Source of the DNA: Pyxidicoccus trucidator
Lineage (GTDB): Bacteria; Myxococcota; Myxococcia; Myxococcales; Myxococcaceae
Direction of reading: 5' to 3'
Assembly (NCBI RefSeq): GCF_010894435.1
Contig: NZ_JAAIXZ010000013.1
Coordinates: 62,001 to 126,000, forward strand
Length of the DNA: 64,000 nt
Position numbers and translations under genes: made by a program
Notes under the pieces: generated by a model
What the model saw: the letters and a program-made list of their open reading frames with translations, nothing else
Told to the model about the DNA's origin: nothing
The model's database searches: none
Part shown: in pieces, positions 8,578 through 15,080 of the stretch
Numbering within the stretch: the stretch's first letter is position 1
Layout of the letters: each line of letters opens with the position of its first letter

Positions 8578-9201
8578 ATGCTCTCCCTCGCCCTCGTGCT
8601 CGTCCTGTCGCAGCTCCCGCCTCCTCTTTCACCCGAGGCCGTCGCCCGCTTCGAGGCGGAGAAGGTGGTGCTGCTTCCCGGACTGGTCGCGAAGTACACG
8701 TGCGAGAAACCGGGCAGGAAGACGCCGCATCCGCTGTGTGACGCGGCACAGGGAGAGCAGAAGGGCACCGCCGCGGAGATTCGCGGGAAGAACGCCTTGA
8801 TGGGACTCACCTGGGCCGTGAAGCGTGGCAAGTCCGGCAAGGTGGAGGTGAGCGCACCGTGGCTCTCCGGGCTCGCGCTCAACAAGGACAGCGTCGGAGT
8901 CTGGGGCGCCATCACCGACATCACCCCGGAAAATGCGGAAGAGAAGCGGATGCTCGGCAGGCTCGCGAAGGACTTCGCCGCGATGCTCGAAGGCCGCAAG
9001 GCGAGCGTGAAGCGTCCCGCCTATATCGACGAGCTGCTGGCCGTCTGGTCGAAGACCGCGAACCACCTCGTCGAGCAGCAGGACACCGCCTGGGTCTTCA
9101 AGGGCACCCCCATCACCCTGCGCAAGGTTGGCGAGCGGTGGGTGATGCTCGGTGCGCCGAAGAACGGAGAAGGCATCCTCCTGTCCGTCTTCACGCCTTG
9201 A
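8578..9201 (+). CDS. Hypothetical secreted protein
   Basis: 207 aa starting with a short signal-peptide-like segment (MLSLALVLVLSQLPPPLS). The rest is soluble with no motif I recognise; two Cys lie at YTCEKPGRKTPHPLCDAA. It is divergent from the kelch lipoprotein across 209 bp and convergent with another secreted hypothetical 18 bp downstream. Codon use is like that of its neighbours, so it is probably a real gene restricted to myxobacteria. Confidence 0.65.
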   Translation: MLSLALVLVLSQLPPPLSPEAVARFEAEKVVLLPGLVAKYTCEKPGRKTPHPLCDAAQGEQKGTAAEIRGKNALMGLTWAVKRGKSGKVEVSAPWLSGLALNKDSVGVWGAITDITPENAEEKRMLGRLAKDFAAMLEGRKASVKRPAYIDELLAVWSKTANHLVEQQDTAWVFKGTPITLRKVGERWVMLGAPKNGEGILLSVFTP

Positions 9202-9219
9202 AGCCGAAGTCCTGGCGCC

Positions 9220-9846
9220 TCACCGCATCCAGCGCGCGCGAAGCCGGCCGTTGACCACCTCGACGGCCATCCAGTCATCCGCGAAGGCGGCCGAGCAATC
9301 ACACTGGACCTCCTTCAGGTGCTCCCGGACCAGGCGCAGCTTGTACCCGCGCGGCGTCGCGAGAATCGCCACGGTGCTGTCCTTCGACTGCCCCAGACTC
9401 TGCCGCACGTCGAGGAGCTTCCCCGTCGCCGCATCAATGAGGGCCACGCCCACGGAGTCGTAGCCGGGGCGGCCGTCCCTCCCGAAGAACACGAGCACTC
9501 GCCCACCTTCCACCGCGAAGGCAGAGACTCCGGAGGCAGTGGCACCGGCGACCTGGCAGGTGGACTTCCCGTTGGCGATGTTCGGGATGGGGGAGTACCA
9601 GCCCCTCTCCAGCGGAAGCTCCGTCTTGCCACCCGGACCTTCCACGAACGCGCGCATGTCGTCCTCGGTGCACTCTCCCGAGAGGGAATCGAAGCTCACC
9701 GAGAACGTGTGACTCCCGAGCTGGCACGTCAGCCGGAAGTCACAGTCGGGAGGCGCAGCCGGCCTCACGGGCTCGGAGGCTTCCGCCGCGAGCGTCCCAA
9801 CCCTCAGGCTTCCCGCCAGAAGCACCATCCTCCAGCCGCGCGTCAT
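9220..9846 (-). CDS. Hypothetical secreted protein
   Basis: 208 aa from the ATG at 9846, where the leader MTRGWRMVLLAGSLRVGTLAAEASE begins; an upstream in-frame start at 9885 would put charged residues before the signal peptide. The mature part has Cys residues at PPDCDFRLTCQLGS, GECTEDD, STCQVAG and VQCDCSAAF, which could form disulphides. It has a strand-rich pattern and no recognised family. It converges on the 8578-9201 gene. Confidence 0.65.
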   Translation of the reverse strand: MTRGWRMVLLAGSLRVGTLAAEASEPVRPAAPPDCDFRLTCQLGSHTFSVSFDSLSGECTEDDMRAFVEGPGGKTELPLERGWYSPIPNIANGKSTCQVAGATASGVSAFAVEGGRVLVFFGRDGRPGYDSVGVALIDAATGKLLDVRQSLGQSKDSTVAILATPRGYKLRLVREHLKEVQCDCSAAFADDWMAVEVVNGRLRARWMR

Positions 9847-9997
9847 TGCTTCCTCCACTCCGAGTGGAGGCCCGGTGGGGCGCACTCAGTGAACAGCGTC
9901 GTGGACCGCGTCACGGAGCGCAACGGGGAAGGCGCTCCACAGGCCCGCGTGGTGTCCCTCTTCCGCGAGGGCAGCGAGCGGTAGCCTCCGCCGCGGC

Positions 9998-11695
9998 TCA
10001 GCCGATGAACGGCGTGAGCGCCTTCAGCCAGACGACGACGGCCGCCGCGCCGGCATCGGGCACTCCGAGGGCGCGCTCACCGAGGTAGCTCGCGCGGCCC
10101 AGGCGCGGCTGCATGCGCGTGGTGGCCTCCGCGCCCTGCTCGGCCTCACGGACACAGGCGGCCCAGGCGTCGGCGGTGGACTTCCCCGCCTTCAGCTCGC
10201 GCGCAAACGTGTCCGCCGCCGGCCGCAGCGCGTCCAGCATGGTGCGGTCTCCGGGACGGGCGCCTCCCAGCTCGGACACCGCGTCCACCGCGAGCCCGAA
10301 GGCCCCGGCCCACGCGGCGGCGTCCGGCGTCTGGTCCGACAGGTGGCGGGCGGCTCGCAGCAGCGCGGTGGCGTAGAACGGTCCGGAGCTGCCGCCGATG
10401 GCCCGGCGCAACGCATTGCCAATCGCGTTCAGCGCGCGCGTGGCGCTCGTCCAGGACGACTCCGGCAGGGCACGGATGGCCGCGGCTCCTCGCGCGAGGC
10501 TCAGGCCCAGGTCACCGTCCCCCGCCGCGCTGTCCAGCGCCGTCAGCCGCGACTCGGCCGCGTCGAGCGCATCGGCGACGGCGAGGGCTGCTTTCTGGAA
10601 GCGGTCCATTCCGGGCCGCCGCTCGGCGGGGACGGCCGGGGCCTCCTGCGTGACGGACACGCTCCGGGGCTCGCGCTCCGGAGCCACCCTTCCCTCGCCC
10701 GACCAGGCGGGCGCGGTGGTCGCCGCATCCAGCCTGCGCAGGCGCGCATCGTCCACCTTCAGCAGCGACAGCGAGCAGCCCGGCATCTCCAGCGCGGAGA
10801 GGAACGTCCCGCTCCACGCCCGCTCCACCCGCACACCCGCCTCGCGCAGCACGGCCAGGGCCCGGCGCGCCACAATCGCCAGCTCCATGGGCGGCGTGCC
10901 CCCGAGCCCGTTGACCAGCAGCGCCACCCGCTCTCCGGAGGAGATGCGCCGGTCCTCCAGGATGGTGGTCAGCAGCGTGTCCACCAGCTCATCCGCGGAC
11001 CGCAGCGGCACGCGCCGCACGCCCTGCTCGCCGTGGATGCCCAGCCCCAGCTCGATTTCATCCTCGCCCAGCGTGAAGCCGGGACGCCCCGCCGCCGGCA
11101 CCGTGCAGGGGCCCAGCGCGACACCCATGGTGCCCAGCTCCGCCGCCGCGGCCCCGGCCTCGCGCGCCACCTCCGCCAGGGACGCACCCGATGCGGCGGC
11201 GGCTCCGGCGATTTTGTGCACCAGCACCGTCCCGGCGATGCCACGCCGCCGCGCGGGCTCCACCGTGTCGTGCAGGGCCACGTCGTCGGCCACCACGACT
11301 GTCTCCACGGGGATTCCCTCCGCGCGCGCCAGCTCCGCCGCGAGGCCGAAGTTCAGCCGGTCCCCCGTGTAGTTCTTCACCACCAGGAGCGCGCCCGCCG
11401 GGCCCGACACCGCGCGGATGGCGGCCAGCACCGCGTCCGCGCTCGGCGAGGTGAACACGTCCCCCGCCACCGCCGCGTCCAGCATGCCCTCGCCCACGTA
11501 GCCCGCATGCGCCGGCTCGTGCCCGCTGCCACCTCCGGAGAGGACGGCCACCTTCCGCTGGTGGACCTCCACCGGCGTGTCGGCGCGCACCACCACCGTC
11601 TCGTCCTCCAGCAGCACCTGACCCGGCGCGAGCGCGACGAGTCCTTCGAGCATCTCCCGCACCACGGCGCGGGGCGCGTTGACGAGCTTCTTCAC
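9998..11695 (-). CDS. ATP-dependent dihydroxyacetone kinase (DhaK-DhaL fusion)
   Basis: 565-aa single-chain kinase phosphorylating dihydroxyacetone or glyceraldehyde in the cytoplasm. The N-terminal DhaK domain (about 1-330) has VAVLSGGGSGHEPAHAGYVG and GLGIHGEQG, whose His forms the hemiaminal with substrate. The C-terminal DhaL ATP-binding domain (about 365-565) has the metal-binding motif SAAGDGDLGLSLARG. A short proline/acid-rich linker joins them, as in the Citrobacter and eukaryotic enzymes, and no PTS partner (DhaM) is nearby, so it uses ATP directly. It is divergent from a small conserved gene at 11752. It could instead belong to a sugar-kinase subfamily such as triulose or erythrulose kinases. 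Confidence 0.93.
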   Translation of the reverse strand: MKKLVNAPRAVVREMLEGLVALAPGQVLLEDETVVVRADTPVEVHQRKVAVLSGGGSGHEPAHAGYVGEGMLDAAVAGDVFTSPSADAVLAAIRAVSGPAGALLVVKNYTGDRLNFGLAAELARAEGIPVETVVVADDVALHDTVEPARRRGIAGTVLVHKIAGAAAASGASLAEVAREAGAAAAELGTMGVALGPCTVPAAGRPGFTLGEDEIELGLGIHGEQGVRRVPLRSADELVDTLLTTILEDRRISSGERVALLVNGLGGTPPMELAIVARRALAVLREAGVRVERAWSGTFLSALEMPGCSLSLLKVDDARLRRLDAATTAPAWSGEGRVAPEREPRSVSVTQEAPAVPAERRPGMDRFQKAALAVADALDAAESRLTALDSAAGDGDLGLSLARGAAAIRALPESSWTSATRALNAIGNALRRAIGGSSGPFYATALLRAARHLSDQTPDAAAWAGAFGLAVDAVSELGGARPGDRTMLDALRPAADTFARELKAGKSTADAWAACVREAEQGAEATTRMQPRLGRASYLGERALGVPDAGAAAVVVWLKALTPFIG

Positions 11696-11751
11696 AGTGC
11701 GGTTCTCCTCGCTGAAGGTGGACGCGGCCCAGGATGATAGGGTTCGCGCCC

Positions 11752-12012
11752 ATGGCCAAGTCCCCCTGCCCCGTCACCCTGTCGCAGTTCCTCGAGAAGG
11801 CCGAGCCGCTCAAGGTCGTCATCAACGGCCAGGAGATGCTCGCCGAGGTGAAGTCGTTCTCCACCGGCTCGTTCGGCTGGTACATCAACGGGAAGACGCT
11901 CGTCACCGTCGATGGCAAGCCCGTGTCGGTGCAGATTGGAATGAACCTCACCGTCGTCGGCTCGAAGGAAGCCGACCGCGGCACGCCCAGCACCCCTCCA
12001 TCCGGGACGTAA
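11752..12012 (+). CDS. Small conserved hypothetical protein
   Basis: 86-aa cytoplasmic protein with a compact strand-rich core (LKVVINGQEMLAEVKSFSTGSFGWYINGK) and a loose Pro/Thr tail. No family recognised. The ATG at 11752 was chosen over one 18 bp upstream because MAKSPCPVTLSQFLEKAEPL begins the ordered sequence. It is 57 bp from the divergent dihydroxyacetone kinase start. Confidence 0.65.
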   Translation: MAKSPCPVTLSQFLEKAEPLKVVINGQEMLAEVKSFSTGSFGWYINGKTLVTVDGKPVSVQIGMNLTVVGSKEADRGTPSTPPSGT

Positions 12013-12107
12013 CACCCGTCCGGGCCCCGGCTTTCCCTCGCTCCACCGGACCCTGGCGTCGCTTGTAGGATGGCGCCGCCTCGCCTCTACCCCTGGATGT
12101 CATCGTC

Positions 12108-12998
12108 ATGTCCCTGCTGGAGCGCCTCCGGTCCCTGTTCTCCGCCACCCCCGCCCCCTCGCCCGCCGAGGGTGGCGACGCGTCCGCGCAGCCCGCCGCT
12201 CCGGGTGCGGGAGAGCCCCCACCGCCCGTGCTGACGCGCTTCCTCCAGGCGGGCGAGGTGGTGGTGAAGGAGGGAGACCCCGGCACCTCCATGTTCGTCG
12301 TGCTGGAGGGCCGCGTCGGCGTGGCCCGTGAGAGCGAGGGCCGCGAGCCCGTCGTCATGGAGCAGCTCGGCGCCGGAGAGTTCTTCGGCGAGCTGGCCCT
12401 GCTCACCGGCTCCCCGCGCACCGCCAGCATCGTCGCCCTGGAGGACGCCGTCATCCTGGAGCTGTCCCAGACGGGCGACCGCGCCGCCTGGGCGGACTAT
12501 GGCGTGGCGGGTGACAAGGTGGAGCAGGCCGCCCGAGCGCGTCTCATGGCGGACGCCATGCGCAGCAACCCGCTGCTCGCCTCGCTGTCGCCGGAGCTCC
12601 AGGCCGAGCTCGGCCGCTCCTTCGTCCCCGTCACCGTGCCGGCCGGTGAGACGCTCCTCACCCGGGGCAAACCCGGTGACGCGTTGTATTTGTTACTGCG
12701 TGGCCAATGTGAAGTGTTCCACACCCACGACGACGGCACCCAGACGGCCTATCCCCGCCTGGAGGAGGGCGCCCTCTTCGGGGAGATTTCCCTGCTGCGC
12801 AGCCGGCTGGCCACCGCCACCGTGCGGACGCTCACCTCGTGCACACTGCTCAAGCTGGAGCGCGAGGTCTTCGAGAAGACCATCATGACCCAGCCCAACC
12901 TGCGCGGCGCCCTGGTGCGACTGGGGCTTCAGCGCCTGAAGCAGACGGTGCAGGTGATGGCCGAGCCTTCCAGCCCCCCGGGCCGCAAGGGCGCCTGA
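12108..12998 (+). CDS. Protein with two cyclic-nucleotide-binding domains
   Basis: 296-aa cytoplasmic protein made of two cNMP-binding (CRP-like) beta-roll domains with no HTH or kinase output. Domain 1 (about 40-145) has an intact phosphate-binding cassette FFGELALLTGSPRTAS, including the Arg that contacts the cyclic phosphate. Domain 2 (about 165-275) has LFGEISLLRSRLATAT, in which the PR pair is displaced, so it may bind weakly or not at all. A Pro/Ala-rich linker precedes domain 1. A scaffold or sensor acting by protein contact is likely. Confidence 0.85.
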   Translation: MSLLERLRSLFSATPAPSPAEGGDASAQPAAPGAGEPPPPVLTRFLQAGEVVVKEGDPGTSMFVVLEGRVGVARESEGREPVVMEQLGAGEFFGELALLTGSPRTASIVALEDAVILELSQTGDRAAWADYGVAGDKVEQAARARLMADAMRSNPLLASLSPELQAELGRSFVPVTVPAGETLLTRGKPGDALYLLLRGQCEVFHTHDDGTQTAYPRLEEGALFGEISLLRSRLATATVRTLTSCTLLKLEREVFEKTIMTQPNLRGALVRLGLQRLKQTVQVMAEPSSPPGRKGA

Positions 12999-13064
12999 GC
13001 CGCGCGGGCGTTGGCTCCGGCTTTGCTATGTGCCGGGCCAGCAACACGGGTGGCGAGGTGGGCG

Positions 13065-13397
13065 ATGGCGGCGCAGTCTGAAGTGCGTAAGGCGTTCGTG
13101 GCGAAGGCAGTGACTCTGTTTCCGAATGACACGGTGGTGCGGGCGCTGGCCCTGATGAAGCGCTACGGGCTGTCCCGGCTGCCGGTGGTGGACGAGACGC
13201 ACGGGGAGCTCATCGGCAACGTGACGTCCGAGGACCTCCAGCAGGTGTGGGAGCACTCTCCGCTGGCCTGTATGTCGGAAATTCTTTCCCTGAAATCCTT
13301 GCAGGAGGGGGAGGACGGCAACTCCTGGCGCCCCCGGGTGACGCTCATCTCCCCGCTGGTGGACGTGTACCAGACCAGCAAGCGCTGGAAGCAGTAG
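13065..13397 (+). CDS. Single-CBS-domain protein
   Basis: 110-aa protein with one recognisable CBS motif: AVTLFPNDTVVRALALMKRYGLSRLPVVDE followed by GELIGNVTSEDLQQ. CBS domains normally occur in pairs and bind adenosyl ligands; this one probably dimerises to complete the pair. The C-terminal 40 residues are unlike CBS. ATG at 13065 was chosen; the open frame extends upstream to 13011. It follows the cNMP-domain gene by 66 bp and its stop touches that of the convergent HxlR gene. Confidence 0.78.
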   Translation: MAAQSEVRKAFVAKAVTLFPNDTVVRALALMKRYGLSRLPVVDETHGELIGNVTSEDLQQVWEHSPLACMSEILSLKSLQEGEDGNSWRPRVTLISPLVDVYQTSKRWKQ

Positions 13398-13398
13398 C

Positions 13399-13743
13399 TC
13401 AGCGCAGCTGCTTGAGCTTCGTGCCGACCGCGACGATGGCCTGGATGGCGGGGAGCAGCTCCCCGCCCAGCTCCGTCAGCGCGTACTCCACCGAGGGCGG
13501 AGAGGTCGGCAGCGCCCGGCGGCGCACCACGCCCTTCTTCTCCAAATCCCTGAGGCGCGAGGTGAGCACCTTCGCGGAGATGCGCGGCAGGTCCGCCCGC
13601 AGCTCGCTGAAGCGGCGCGGCCCCGCGCTCAGGTACCAGAGAACATTGGGCGTCCACGCTCCGCCGATGAGCGACATGCACTCCGTCAGCGGGCAGGCGG
13701 GCGGCGGAGGGGGCGCTTTGCTCTTTCGCCTGGGCAACGACAT
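13399..13743 (-). CDS. HxlR-family transcriptional regulator
   Basis: 114-aa winged-helix DNA-binding protein. The HxlR signature is clear: CPLTECMSLIGGAWTPNVLWYLSAGPRRFSELRADLPRISAKVLTSRLRDLEKKGVVRR, then the wing and YALTELGGELLPAI. Cys16 is in the position used for redox or aldehyde sensing in several HxlR proteins, with a second Cys at 22. It is divergent from a nitronate monooxygenase gene with a palindromic operator between, so it very probably controls that gene and itself. Confidence 0.9.
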   Translation of the reverse strand: MSLPRRKSKAPPPPPACPLTECMSLIGGAWTPNVLWYLSAGPRRFSELRADLPRISAKVLTSRLRDLEKKGVVRRRALPTSPPSVEYALTELGGELLPAIQAIVAVGTKLKQLR

Positions 13744-13755
13744 GGACGGCCTCCA

Positions 13756-13787
13756 GTAACCCGGCGGTTACCACAAAGTGCGGTAAC
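13756..13787. promoter_or_regulatory. Putative HxlR operator
   Basis: GTAACCCGGCGGTTAC (13756-13771) is a perfect 6-bp inverted repeat with 4-nt spacer. A second half-site GGTAAC at 13782-13787 forms another inverted repeat with GTTACC at 13767-13772. It sits 12 bp before the HxlR start and 50 bp before the monooxygenase start, which suits autoregulation and control of the divergent gene. Confidence 0.7.
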
Positions 13788-13837
13788 GCCCGCTTACTCG
13801 CGGCGCGAAGAAAACCAGCGCCGCTTATCCTTGCCCC

Positions 13838-14938
13838 ATGAGCGAGACATGGAGCGGGAAGCAGGGCAGCCCGACGGAGGCCGTCCGCCGGCTGGGCGTG
13901 CGGTACCCCATCGTCCAGGGACCGTTCGGTGGTGGACTCTCCTCGACGCGGCTCGCGGCGACGGTGTCCGACCTGGGTGGGCTGGGCTCCTACGGCGCCT
14001 ACAGCCTGACACCGGACCAGATTGTCAGCCTGACGAAGGAGCTGCGGACGCTGACGTCCAAGCCCTTCGCCGTGAATCTGTGGGTGTCGGACCATGACCC
14101 CGGCGGGCGGGACATGAGCCCGGAGGACTTCGAGCGCGCCTGGGCGCTGTTCGAGCCCTTCTACCGCGAGCTGGGCGTGCCGAAGCCCGAGCGGCCCCAG
14201 CGCTACAGCCAGCGCTTCGACGAGCAGGTGGAGGCGCTGCTGGAGGCGCGACCGCCGGTGTTCAGCTTCGTGTTCGGCGTGCCCTCGGCGACCCTCCTCG
14301 CGGAGTGCCGCAAGCGCGGCATCGTCACCGTCGGCGCCGCGACGTCCATCGCGGAGGCACAGGCGCTGGACGGAGCGGGCGTGGACCTCATCGTCGCCAC
14401 GGGCTTCGAGGCGGGCGGACACCGGCCGTCGTTCCTCGCGCGGGCGGAGGACTCGCTGATGGGGACCTTTGCGCTCACCCAGCTCGTCGCGGACCGGGTG
14501 AAGGCACCGGTCATCTCCGCCGGAGGCATCGCCGACGCGCGCGGCATCCGCGCGGCGCTCACGCTGGGCGCGCAGGCCGGGCAGCTCGGCACCGCCTTCC
14601 TCGCGTGCGAAGAGTCCGGCGCCACGCCCGAGCACCGCGCCGCCCTGTTCAGCGACAAGTCCCACCACACGGCGCTGACGCGGGCCTTCTCCGGAAGGCT
14701 GGCCCGCGGCCTGCGCAACCGCTGGAGCGAAGAGATGGGCCCGCGCGTCCCCGAGCTGCCGCCCTTCCCCATCCAGAGCTGGTTCCTGGGGCAACTGCGG
14801 CCCGCCGCCATCAAGGCGGGGCGCACGGACCTCATCTCCCTGTGGAGCGGGCAGATTGCGCCCAACCTCAAGCACCGCACTGCGAAGGAGCTGATGGAGT
14901 CGCTGGTGCGAGGGCTGACACAGGACGCGGTGCGCTGA
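13838..14938 (+). CDS. Nitronate monooxygenase (2-nitropropane dioxygenase family)
   Basis: 366-aa FMN-dependent TIM-barrel oxidoreductase. Family features in order are RYPIVQGPFGGGLSSTRLAATVSDLGGLGSYGA at the N-terminus, VFSFVFGVPSATLLAECRKRGI, GVDLIVATGFEAGGHRP (phosphate and substrate loop) and APVISAGGIADARGIRAALTLGAQAGQLGTAFL (FMN phosphate binding). It oxidises alkyl nitronates or acts as a related quinone-type flavoenzyme; the exact substrate is unknown. Control by the divergent HxlR regulator through the palindrome between them is probable. Confidence 0.9.
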   Translation: MSETWSGKQGSPTEAVRRLGVRYPIVQGPFGGGLSSTRLAATVSDLGGLGSYGAYSLTPDQIVSLTKELRTLTSKPFAVNLWVSDHDPGGRDMSPEDFERAWALFEPFYRELGVPKPERPQRYSQRFDEQVEALLEARPPVFSFVFGVPSATLLAECRKRGIVTVGAATSIAEAQALDGAGVDLIVATGFEAGGHRPSFLARAEDSLMGTFALTQLVADRVKAPVISAGGIADARGIRAALTLGAQAGQLGTAFLACEESGATPEHRAALFSDKSHHTALTRAFSGRLARGLRNRWSEEMGPRVPELPPFPIQSWFLGQLRPAAIKAGRTDLISLWSGQIAPNLKHRTAKELMESLVRGLTQDAVR

Positions 14939-15080
14939 GTACGTCGCGCACTCTCAGACTTCGCGAAGACACGACAGCAACCGTGTTTCTTTTGCAGTCC
15001 ACGTTGAATACCGGAAGCACTCCTCCGTCCCTTCCTTTCCTTCGCAGCGCCAGGCCGGCGGCGCTTAGCGAGGACAACAC

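Noticed and set aside
5216-8800. 1194-codon open frame on the plus strand opposite the kelch lipoprotein gene
   Set aside because: Composed of Arg/His/Gly/Ala-rich low-complexity sequence with no motifs; it is the antisense shadow of a real high-GC gene. The same holds for the long frames at 55-1548, 10343-11737, 26056-28791, 28355-31672, 32177-34048, 35236-37269, 56381-59353 and 61369-62781.
9886-9997. Possible gene tail reading VNSVVDRVTERNGEGAPQARVVSLFREGSER
   Set aside because: About 31 codons of protein-like sequence end in a stop at 9984, but with no family match by eye, no upstream continuation and no start context. It might be a gene remnant; evidence too thin to list.
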